Origin: an uncultured SAR116 cluster alpha proteobacterium
GTDB taxonomy: Bacteria; Pseudomonadota; Alphaproteobacteria; Puniceispirillales; Marisalimonadaceae
DNA length: 64,000 nucleotides
Direction: 5' to 3'
Assembly (NCBI GenBank): GCA_902619615.1
Contig: CACNFD010000006.1
Coordinates: 1-64,000 of the forward strand
Shown here: positions 55,784-64,000 of the stretch, one piece after another
Layout of the letters: each line of letters opens with the position of its first letter
Position numbering within the stretch: position 1 is the stretch's first letter
Translations under genes and position numbers: made by a program
Notes under the pieces: model-generated
What the model was told of the DNA's origin: nothing
Database searches by the model: none
The model's input: only the letters and a program-made list of their open reading frames with translations

Positions 55784-56563
55784 GTGGCTGAATTTGCCCT
55801 ACCGAAGCATTCCAAAATTGTTAAAGGTATTGACTACCCACTAAACAATGAAGCTGAAAATACAAAAAAAATTAATGTTTATAGATGGTCTCCAGATGAT
55901 GATGAAAATCCAAGAATAGACAGTTATACTATTGATTTAGATCAATGTGGTCCTATGGTTTTAGATGCCTTAATAAAAATCAAACAGGAAATAGACTCAA
56001 GTTTAACTTTTAGAAGGTCTTGCAGGGAAGGAATTTGTGGTTCTTGTTCTATGAATATAGATGGCACAAACACACTTGCATGTTTAAAATCAATTGATGA
56101 TGTTAAAGGTGACATAAATATATATCCTTTACCACATATGGAAGTTATTAAGGATTTAGTGCCCGACTTATCTAAAGCTTATGAACAATTAACATCAGTT
56201 AAACCATGGTTGCAAAGTAAATCTGACCCAGAAAAGGGGAAATCTAGAAAACAATCACCAAAAGAACGTGAAAAAATTGATGGATTGTGGGAATGTGTTC
56301 TTTGTTTTTCATGTTCAACTTCTTGTCCTTCTTATTGGTGGAATGGGGACAAATATTTAGGCCCCGCTGTTTTATTACAGGCATATAGATGGATAGCTGA
56401 TAGTAGAGATGAAAACACTGAACAAAGACTTGAGGAACTCGAAGATTCTTTTAAGCTTTATCGTTGTCATACTATAATGAACTGTACTAAAACTTGTCCT
56501 AAGGGTTTGAATCCAGCTAAAGCGATAGGCGAAATTAAGAAACTTCAACTTGAAAGAAAGTAA
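55784..56563 (+). CDS. sdhB: Succinate dehydrogenase, iron-sulfur subunit
   Basis: The 259-residue electron-transfer subunit starts with GTG after TTAAGGAGAATT. Three clusters can be placed: [2Fe-2S] in [15 protein letters not shown] (about 76-90), [4Fe-4S] in [17 protein letters not shown] (about 170) and [3Fe-4S] in [19 protein letters not shown] (about 226). Sequence is complete and of normal length. Confidence 0.97.
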   Translation: MAEFALPKHSKIVKGIDYPLNNEAENTKKINVYRWSPDDDENPRIDSYTIDLDQCGPMVLDALIKIKQEIDSSLTFRRSCREGICGSCSMNIDGTNTLACLKSIDDVKGDINIYPLPHMEVIKDLVPDLSKAYEQLTSVKPWLQSKSDPEKGKSRKQSPKEREKIDGLWECVLCFSCSTSCPSYWWNGDKYLGPAVLLQAYRWIADSRDENTEQRLEELEDSFKLYRCHTIMNCTKTCPKGLNPAKAIGEIKKLQLERK

Positions 56564-56592
56564 GTTTTAAGACTTTTTGTACGGCTAATATT

Positions 56593-57663
56593 TTGAAAAT
56601 AAATGAAGAAAAGTCACTAAGTCTAATTGCTTCAAACAAATCAATAATATTTGATGCTGGTCAGGCATTTGTAGCGAAATTTTTTGATGATTTACTAATT
56701 AAATTTGGCAAATTTCAAACTGAAAATTTCATTTCTAAAATTTTTACAAAAAATAATACCAAAGAGATTAAAGGTCTTTATCTTTACGGTGGTGTTGGTA
56801 GAGGTAAATCAATGATGATGGATTTATTTTTTCACCAAGTTCAAATAAAAGAAAAAAGACGCTTACACTTTCATGATTTCATGAAGGAAGTTCACCAAAG
56901 GATTCTTGAAAAAAGAAAAATTGAAAAAAACAAAGACACAGTTCTATTAGTAGGGCAAGATTTGGCCAAGAAGGCAAAATTACTTTGTTTTGATGAAATG
57001 GAAGTAAAAGATATAGCAGATGCAATGATTTTATCGCGTTTATTTGAAGTCATGTTTGCACAGGGTACAATATTAGTTACGACATCAAACCAACCACCGG
57101 ATGGTCTATACAAAGATGGATTGCATAGAGATAGAATTTTACCATTTATAGAAAATTTAAAACAAAAAACTGACGTTGTTGAAATTCCAGAAGGTGAGGA
57201 TTGGAGAAAAAGATCTCTTAGTGGGCAAAAGTATTGGTTAAATCCAGTCAATAAAAAAAATAGAGAAAAAATTAACGAGATATTTAAAACCTTATCTATA
57301 GGTTTTGAGATAATATCTGAAAATGTTGAGGTGTCTGGAAGAAAAATAAATATTCCAGAAGTTGCTGCTGGTGTTGCGAAAATCAGTTTTGATGATTTGT
57401 GTAATAAACCATTGGCTGCTGCTGATTATATTGAAATAGCGCTAAGATATAAAGGTATTATTATAGATGACATACCAAACTTGAATGATAACCTTCGAAA
57501 TGAAACTAGAAGATTTATATGGTTGGTTGATGCTCTTTATGATAAAAATTGTTTTCTTATTGCCAACGCAAATGCTGATTTTTCCGATATATACACGGGC
57601 GAACATTGGAAGTTTGAATTTCAAAGAACGATTTCAAGAATAACTGAAATGTCACAACTTTAA
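56593..57663 (+). CDS. zapE: AFG1-family ATPase ZapE
   Basis: A 356-residue AAA-type ATPase. Walker A is GLYLYGGVGRGKSMMMD (near residue 60), Walker B LLCFDEMEVKDIADAMIL, followed by TTSNQPPDGLYKDGLHRDRILPFI, SLSGQKYWL and RRFIWLVDALYD. In E. coli ZapE destabilises division rings; the mitochondrial form acts in respiratory-complex quality control, which may explain its place between sdh and mdh. The start is TTG 56593. Confidence 0.92.
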   Translation: MKINEEKSLSLIASNKSIIFDAGQAFVAKFFDDLLIKFGKFQTENFISKIFTKNNTKEIKGLYLYGGVGRGKSMMMDLFFHQVQIKEKRRLHFHDFMKEVHQRILEKRKIEKNKDTVLLVGQDLAKKAKLLCFDEMEVKDIADAMILSRLFEVMFAQGTILVTTSNQPPDGLYKDGLHRDRILPFIENLKQKTDVVEIPEGEDWRKRSLSGQKYWLNPVNKKNREKINEIFKTLSIGFEIISENVEVSGRKINIPEVAAGVAKISFDDLCNKPLAAADYIEIALRYKGIIIDDIPNLNDNLRNETRRFIWLVDALYDKNCFLIANANADFSDIYTGEHWKFEFQRTISRITEMSQL

Positions 57664-57767
57664 AAGTTAATAACTTGGATTCTAACCTTGATGCACTTTA
57701 AAAAAAAGTCTAAAAGATTAGAGAAAAATAACAATTTAAATTTAAATTAATAAATTGACTCAAGTAA

Positions 57768-58742
<975 letters not shown>

Positions 58743-58766
58743 GCTCAGAATAGAAAGGTTAAAGTT

Positions 58767-59933
58767 TTGGATATTCATGAACACCAGGCCAAAGAGTTAT
58801 TAAGACAATATCACATACCTACGCCTTCTGGATACGTGGCATTCACAACTGACGAAGCTATAAAAGCAGCTAAAAAATTATCAGGTCCAATATTTGTTGT
58901 TAAAGCTCAAATACACGCAGGCGGAAGAGGAAAAGCTGGTGGTGTAAAAGTTGTAAAAAATTTAGATGAAGTAAAAAATTCAGCTGAGACAATATTGGGG
59001 AAAAAATTAATTACCCATCAAACAGGTTCTGAGGGAAAAGTAGTTCAAAGGCTCTACATTGAAGATGGATGCGATATAAATGCTGAATATTACTTTTCAA
59101 TGGTTATAGACCGAGTAACTAGTAGAGTATCAATAATAGCATCTACTGAAGGAGGTATGGACATTGAAAAAGTGGCCAAAGAAACCCCTGAAAAAATCTT
59201 ATCCTTTAATATAGATCCAACAATTGGCTTTCAACCCTTTCACTCAAGATTAATTGCCAATGAACTCAAATTAAAAGGTTCTAGTTTTAAACAAGCAGGT
59301 AAATTTTTTAATCAATTATATAAACTCTTTATTGAAAAAGATGCTAGCTTATTAGAAATTAATCCTCTTGTATTAACTTCTGAAAATAGTTTAATCGCTC
59401 TAGATGCAAAGATGTCTTTTGACAATAATGCATTATTCAAACACCCTGATATAATGTCATTAAGAGACGAAACTGAAGAGGATCCTGCTGAAATATTAGC
59501 TAGCAAATTTGACTTAGCATATATAAAACTTGACGGAACAATAGGATGTTTAGTCAACGGTGCTGGTCTTGCCATGGCTACAATGGATATTATTAAACTT
59601 AAAGGAGCCTCTCCAGCAAACTTTTTAGACGTTGGAGGAAGTGCTACAAAGGAAAAAGTTACTGAAGCCTTTAAAATCATTTTATCTGATTCAACTGTAG
59701 AAGGTATTTTGGTAAATATTTTTGGGGGAATTATGCGTTGCGATATTATTGCTAGTGGAGTAGTTGCAGCTGCTAAAACACTCTCATTATCCAAACCTTT
59801 GGTTGTAAGATTAGCGGGTACAAATGTAGAGGAAGGAAAAAAGATACTTAAGGATTCTGGATTAAAAATAATACCTGCGGACGACTTAGATGATGCGGCA
59901 ATGAAAATTGTCAGTGCTGTTAAAGGAGGTTAA
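58767..59933 (+). CDS. sucC: Succinate-CoA ligase, beta subunit
   Basis: The ATP-grasp subunit, 388 residues. It starts with [18 protein letters not shown] is the invariant N-terminus. [21 protein letters not shown] binds nucleotide (in parts [11 protein letters not shown]), then [38 protein letters not shown] and [16 protein letters not shown] near its end forms the ribosome site for sucD. Confidence 0.96.
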   Translation: MDIHEHQAKELLRQYHIPTPSGYVAFTTDEAIKAAKKLSGPIFVVKAQIHAGGRGKAGGVKVVKNLDEVKNSAETILGKKLITHQTGSEGKVVQRLYIEDGCDINAEYYFSMVIDRVTSRVSIIASTEGGMDIEKVAKETPEKILSFNIDPTIGFQPFHSRLIANELKLKGSSFKQAGKFFNQLYKLFIEKDASLLEINPLVLTSENSLIALDAKMSFDNNALFKHPDIMSLRDETEEDPAEILASKFDLAYIKLDGTIGCLVNGAGLAMATMDIIKLKGASPANFLDVGGSATKEKVTEAFKIILSDSTVEGILVNIFGGIMRCDIIASGVVAAAKTLSLSKPLVVRLAGTNVEEGKKILKDSGLKIIPADDLDDAAMKIVSAVKGG

Positions 59934-59937
59934 CCAG

Positions 59938-60819
59938 ATGTCTGTGTTGATTAACAAAGATACAAAAGTTATTTGTCAAGGATTTACTGGAGGACAAGGA
60001 ACTTTCCATTCAGAGCAAGCCATAGCATACGGAACTAAAATGGTCGGAGGAGTCACCCCAGGTAAGGGTGGCACTAAACATCTAGATCTTCCTGTTTTCA
60101 ATACTGTTCAAGAGTGCGTTGAAGTAGTAAATCCTGATGCAACAGTTATATATGTTCCTCCTCCTTTTGCAGCTGATTCAATATTAGAAGCAATATCATC
60201 AAAAATTCCTTTAATAATATGTGTTACGGAAGGTATACCAGTCCAAGATATGATTAAAGTTAAACAGTTTTTGAAACAGTCAAAATCTAGACTTATTGGT
60301 CCTAACTGCCCAGGTGTAATTACCCCTGGTCAATGCAAAATTGGAATTATGCCAGGACATATTCATTCTCCTGGCAAAATAGGAATTGTCTCCAGATCTG
60401 GAACACTAACCTATGAGGCTGTTGCACAAACCACAGTTGCTGGTTTAGGGCAATCAACATGTATTGGTATTGGTGGTGATCCAATTAATGGCACAAATTT
60501 TATAGATTGCCTAGATATGTTTCTTAATGATGAGCAAACAGAGGCAATATTGATGATTGGTGAAATTGGCGGAAGTGCCGAAGAAGAAGCAGCAAATTTC
60601 TTTAAAAATCATAAAATTAAAAAACCAATAGCAGGTTTTATTGCTGGAAAGACTGCTCCTCCTGGAAGAACTATGGGCCATGCCGGTGCAATAGTTAGTG
60701 GTGGAAGTGGAGGCGCAGATGCCAAAGTTAAAGTCATGAGTGAATGTGGTTTTATCATGTCTGAATCTCCATCAGGTTTGGGTGAAGCAGTTGTAAAAGC
60801 AATAGAAGAATGGAAATAA
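59938..60819 (+). CDS. sucD: Succinate-CoA ligase, alpha subunit
   Basis: The CoA-binding subunit, 293 residues. ATG 59938 lies seven bases after GGAGG; a longer in-frame start at 59908 lies inside suc[19 protein letters not shown] and [12 protein letters not shown] bind Co[12 protein letters not shown]; the phosphohistidine is in [14 protein letters not shown] near residue 246. With SucC it makes succinate and ATP from succinyl-CoA. Confidence 0.96.
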   Translation: MSVLINKDTKVICQGFTGGQGTFHSEQAIAYGTKMVGGVTPGKGGTKHLDLPVFNTVQECVEVVNPDATVIYVPPPFAADSILEAISSKIPLIICVTEGIPVQDMIKVKQFLKQSKSRLIGPNCPGVITPGQCKIGIMPGHIHSPGKIGIVSRSGTLTYEAVAQTTVAGLGQSTCIGIGGDPINGTNFIDCLDMFLNDEQTEAILMIGEIGGSAEEEAANFFKNHKIKKPIAGFIAGKTAPPGRTMGHAGAIVSGGSGGADAKVKVMSECGFIMSESPSGLGEAVVKAIEEWK

Positions 60820-60887
60820 CTTGATTTAATTGTTAAGTTTTTGTTTATTGTAATCTAGGCATATTACACTTTAAAAGGACTATAACC

Positions 60888-63782
60888 ATGAACGACCAAA
60901 GCTCTGACCAAAGCTTTCTTTCTGGTGCCAATGCTACCTTCATTAATGATTTGTATAAAGAATGGAAAGAAAACTCAAATTCAGTACCAAAGGAATGGGA
61001 TTTATGGTTTAAAACAAATGCAGACGACAATTTATTAGATGAAGGACCTAGTTGGGCTAAAAAAAACAGTAAGGTAATTGGAGCCATAGATACTGTTGAA
61101 AGTGTAAAAGCAGTTGCACGAGGAATAGCAGGAAAAGGCAATTTATCTGCTACAGATTTGAGAGCAGCAACAACCGACTCCATTAGAGCTATTATGCTTA
61201 TTAGAGCATACAGGATAAATGGACATCTTTTAGCTAAATTAGATCCACTCCATTTACAAGAACAGAACATTCATCCTGAACTAGATCCTAAAACCTATGG
61301 ATTTACTGATGATGACTGGGATAGACCAATATTTATAGATTATGTCCTAGGTATGGAGTCAGCCACCCTCAGACAAATTATGGAAATAGTAAAAGAGACT
61401 TATTGTGGTTCTATCGGAATTGAATTTATGCATGTTCAGGATCCAGCTCAGAAAGCATGGATACAAGAAAGAATTGAGTCTATTCGTAATGCTACAGAAT
61501 TCACTAATAGAGGTAAAAAAGCTATATATGAACGTTTAGTTGGAGCAGAGACATTCGAACAATTTCTTCACAAAAAATATGCAGGAACTAAAAGATTTGG
61601 ATTAGATGGGTCAGAATCAGTAGTACCAGCAATAGAGCAAATATTGAAACGTGGTAGCCAGTTAGGAATGAAAGAAGTTGTGATAGCAATGGCTCACAGG
61701 GGTAGACTCAACCTACTATACAATATTTTAAACAAACCTTTTCGCGCAATTATTTCTGAATTTTTAGGTAACCAGGCAAATCCAGAAGATGCTGGAGGTT
61801 CTGGAGATGTTAAGTACCACATGGGAGCTTCAGCTGATAGAGAGTTTGACGGAAAAACAGTTCACTTATCTTTGCAAGCTAACCCTTCACATCTAGAGGT
61901 TGTTGCACCAGTTGTAATAGGCAGAGTTAGAGCAAAACAAAACCAACACAATGATACGAATGACAGATTGTCTGTATTAGGAATTGTTCTTCACGGTGAT
62001 GCTGCTTTTGCAGGTCAGGGTATAGTCGCTGAAACTTTTGATTTCTCTGGACTTAGAGGTTATAGGACTGGCGGAACAATACATATAGTGGTGAATAATC
62101 AAATTGGTTTCACTACTAGCCCAAATTATTCTCGCTCTAGTCCTTATTGTACTGACGTCGCTAAAATGGTAATGGCTCCTATAATGCATATTAATGGAGA
62201 CGACCCAGAGGCAGTGGTTCATGCTTCCAGAATTGCTACTGAATTCAGGCAAAAATTTGCGTGTGACGTAGTGCTAGATATTATTAGTTATAGACGTTAT
62301 GGTCACAATGAAGGTGATGAACCGGCTTTTACTCAACCCTTAATGTATAAAACAATAGGTTCTCACGATAGTATAAGTAAAATTTATGCTCAAAAGCTTA
62401 TTAATCAGGGAATTATAACTCAAAAGGAAGCTAAAGACGAAGTCGAAAATCATAACAATTTTTTAGAAAAAGAATTTATAGCTGGCTCAAGTTACAAACC
62501 CAATAAGGCTGACTGGCTAGAAGGACAATGGTCAAACCTAAGAACTGCCCACGGTGACGCAAGAAGAGGTGATACTTCAGTTTCGACAGAAATCCTAAAA
62601 GAAATTGGTAAAGCAATTACTACTGTTCCAGAAGGTTTTCAAATCAATAAAAAATTATCAAGAGTTATAGATTCTCGTAAAAAAGCTATCGAGAGTGGAG
62701 AAGGAATTGATTGGTCTACTGCAGAACATCTTGCGTTTGGCTCTTTGCTTTTAGAAGGACATCCAGTAAGATTGTCTGGTCAGGATAGTGGTAGAGGAAC
62801 TTTTTCTCAAAGACACTCCGTCTTCATAGATCAAATTTCTGAAAATAGATACATTCCCTTAAATAATATAAAAGATAAACAAGAAACATTTGAAGTTATT
62901 GATTCACCATTGTCAGAAGCTTCCGTACTTGGGTTTGAATACGGTTATTCTTTGACTGAACCGACAGCCTTAGTCATGTGGGAGGCACAATTTGGAGACT
63001 TTGCCAACGGTGCTCAAGTTATAGTTGACCAATTTATTTCAAGCGGTGAAGCAAAATGGTTAAGAATGTCAGGCTTGGTAATGCTTTTGCCACATGGTTA
63101 CGAAGGTCAAGGACCTGAGCATTCATCAGCTAGATTAGAAAGATATTTACAGCTCTGTGGTGAAGATAATATGCAGGTGTTGAATTGCAGCACACCTGCA
63201 AACTATTTTCATGCTTTGCGAAGGCAACTTAAACGAGATTTTCGAAAACCTCTGATAATTATGACTCCTAAGAGTTTACTTAGACATAAAATGTGCGTAT
63301 CTAGTCTGTCAGATATGGGAGAACAAACTGCTTTTAGAAGAGTCATTAGAGACCCAAATATAAATCTTAAGGATAGTGAAATAAAAAGAGTAGTAATTTG
63401 TTCAGGTAAAGTATTTTATAATTTACTAGAAGAAAGAGAAAAAAGAAAAATTAATAATATTCGAATACTTAGACTAGAACAAATTTATCCTTTTCCTTCG
63501 AAAACATTAAAAGAAATGTTATCAAAAATCCCAAATGCTGAAGTCGTTTGGTGTCAGGAAGAGCCAAAGAACATGGGTGCATGGTTTTTTGTTGATAGAA
63601 GAATAGAGCAAGTACTAGTTGATATTAAAGCTAAGTTAACAAGACCAACTTATGTAGGTAGATTAGAAGCCGCTTCTCCTGCAACAGGTTCCTTTTCCAG
63701 ACACAACAAAGAGCAAAATGATTTAGTAAATGATGCTCTAAAATTGACCACAAAGAAAGCTAGCAGACATGCAGCAGAGTAG
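60888..63782 (+). CDS. sucA: 2-oxoglutarate dehydrogenase E1 component
   Basis: The thiamine-diphosphate subunit, 964 residues, of normal length. The N-terminal FLSGANATFINDLYKEWKEN tail that binds the rest of the complex is present; FLHKKYAGTKRFGLDGSES, AMAHRGRLNLLYNILNKP, the ThDP site HGDAAFAGQGIV...NNQIGFTTSP, CDVVLDIISYRRYGHNEGDEPAFTQP (in parts), SGQDSGRGTFSQRH, LPHGYEGQGPEHSSARLER and CQEEPKNMGAW are all intact. No lipoyl domain is fused to it. The E2 gene begins eight bases after the stop. Confidence 0.97.
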   Translation: MNDQSSDQSFLSGANATFINDLYKEWKENSNSVPKEWDLWFKTNADDNLLDEGPSWAKKNSKVIGAIDTVESVKAVARGIAGKGNLSATDLRAATTDSIRAIMLIRAYRINGHLLAKLDPLHLQEQNIHPELDPKTYGFTDDDWDRPIFIDYVLGMESATLRQIMEIVKETYCGSIGIEFMHVQDPAQKAWIQERIESIRNATEFTNRGKKAIYERLVGAETFEQFLHKKYAGTKRFGLDGSESVVPAIEQILKRGSQLGMKEVVIAMAHRGRLNLLYNILNKPFRAIISEFLGNQANPEDAGGSGDVKYHMGASADREFDGKTVHLSLQANPSHLEVVAPVVIGRVRAKQNQHNDTNDRLSVLGIVLHGDAAFAGQGIVAETFDFSGLRGYRTGGTIHIVVNNQIGFTTSPNYSRSSPYCTDVAKMVMAPIMHINGDDPEAVVHASRIATEFRQKFACDVVLDIISYRRYGHNEGDEPAFTQPLMYKTIGSHDSISKIYAQKLINQGIITQKEAKDEVENHNNFLEKEFIAGSSYKPNKADWLEGQWSNLRTAHGDARRGDTSVSTEILKEIGKAITTVPEGFQINKKLSRVIDSRKKAIESGEGIDWSTAEHLAFGSLLLEGHPVRLSGQDSGRGTFSQRHSVFIDQISENRYIPLNNIKDKQETFEVIDSPLSEASVLGFEYGYSLTEPTALVMWEAQFGDFANGAQVIVDQFISSGEAKWLRMSGLVMLLPHGYEGQGPEHSSARLERYLQLCGEDNMQVLNCSTPANYFHALRRQLKRDFRKPLIIMTPKSLLRHKMCVSSLSDMGEQTAFRRVIRDPNINLKDSEIKRVVICSGKVFYNLLEEREKRKINNIRILRLEQIYPFPSKTLKEMLSKIPNAEVVWCQEEPKNMGAWFFVDRRIEQVLVDIKAKLTRPTYVGRLEAASPATGSFSRHNKEQNDLVNDALKLTTKKASRHAAE

Positions 63783-63790
63783 ATGATTTA

Positions 63791-64000
63791 ATGAATAATA
63801 AAAATAAAATCATTCAAAAGCTTGCAATGCCCTCTGCTGCAAAGCTTATAGAAGAAAAAAAAATAGATATAAATACTATAATTGGTACTGGTGTTGATGG
63901 AAGAGTAACAAAAGGGGATGTTCTTCTTCACTTAAACTTGATTAAAAATAATAAATTAGAAGAAGAAACTTCTAAACCCAATAAAAATATTCTTAAAGGA
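63791..64000 (+). CDS. sucB: 2-oxoacid dehydrogenase E2 component, 5' part, starting at the subunit-binding domain
   Basis: Seventy codons are visible before the window ends. From ATG 63791, eight bases after the sucA stop, the product reads MNNKNKIIQKLAMPSAAKLI, then a full peripheral-subunit-binding domain (PSAAKLIEEKKIDINTIIG, GTGVDGRVTKGDVL). The domain normally follows an N-terminal lipoyl domain of about 75 residues and a linker; here there is no coding room for one, because sucA occupies the upstream DNA. A Lys/Glu/Asn linker follows, as before the catalytic acyltransferase domain. By position it is sucB. Either the lipoyl domain is absent, lies elsewhere in the protein, or is supplied by another E2. 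Confidence 0.8.
   Translation, partial: MNNKNKIIQKLAMPSAAKLIEEKKIDINTIIGTGVDGRVTKGDVLLHLNLIKNNKLEEETSKPNKNILKG

Noticed and set aside
59312-59794. Minus-strand 160-residue frame
   Set aside because: Antisense to sucC, which is complete and conserved.

Overview
The window is strongly A+T rich, gene dense and shows overlapping or abutting genes throughout. The gene content points to a streamlined marine alphaproteobacterium: a solitary CcrM-type adenine methyltransferase, the dapF-mtaB-ftsY and ffh-rpsP-rimM-trmD-rplS-leuCDB-asd order, and the sdhCDAB-zapE-mdh-sucCDAB order are all typical of that class. A DMSP-demethylase-like gene and a betaine-type ABC transporter fit a seawater lifestyle. 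The exact group (SAR11-like, HIMB59/AEGEAN-169-like or other) cannot be decided from the sequence alone.

Layout. 0-4.4 kb: the start of an outer-membrane porin gene, a PLP homeostasis protein, GTP cyclohydrolase II, and a pair made of a phosphoacceptor-less response regulator and a JmjC/cupin-like oxygenase, then tRNA-Gln. 4.4-16.5 kb: ispE, a TPR lipoprotein, a family-4-like uracil-DNA glycosylase, a lytic transglycosylase, moaB, rnhB, ccrM, malate synthase G, phosphomannomutase and galU. 16.5-21 kb: UDP-glucose dehydrogenase and a proVWX-type transporter whose binding-protein gene is separated from the membrane and ATPase genes by a strong terminator hairpin. 21-26.5 kb: a membrane protein, a hydrolase, a methyltransferase, and a one-carbon group purT / metF / dmdA-like.

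26.5-30.1 kb is the accessory part: a structured-looking non-coding stretch, secreted and small proteins with no recognised function, a gene whose only plausible start is ATT, and a secreted protein gene interrupted by a frameshift at a run of seven A. It is bounded on the right by tRNA-Gly, whose 3' end faces it, but no integrase or duplicated attachment site is visible.

30.1-44 kb: two sugar-modification genes (DegT aminotransferase and Gfo/Idh oxidoreductase), then CnoX, a LON-domain protein, DUF971, a UbiH-type hydroxylase, dapC, ftsK, lolA, xth, dapF, mtaB, ftsY. 44-52 kb: ffh, rpsP (with a long repetitive acidic tail), rimM, trmD, rplS, leuC, leuD, leuB, asd. 52-64 kb: an EamA transporter and the TCA-cycle block sdhCDAB, zapE, mdh, sucCD, sucA and the beginning of an E2 gene.

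The observations most worth a second look are: the E2 gene after sucA starts directly with the peripheral-subunit-binding domain and has no room for an N-terminal lipoyl domain; the A7 frameshift that separates a secreted protein from a perfectly readable C-terminal Cys motif; the ATT-start gene; the 15-residue tandem repeats on ribosomal protein S16; the pseudo-receiver/oxygenase pair; the one-carbon cluster around the DmdA-like gene; and the non-coding block at 26.5 kb.
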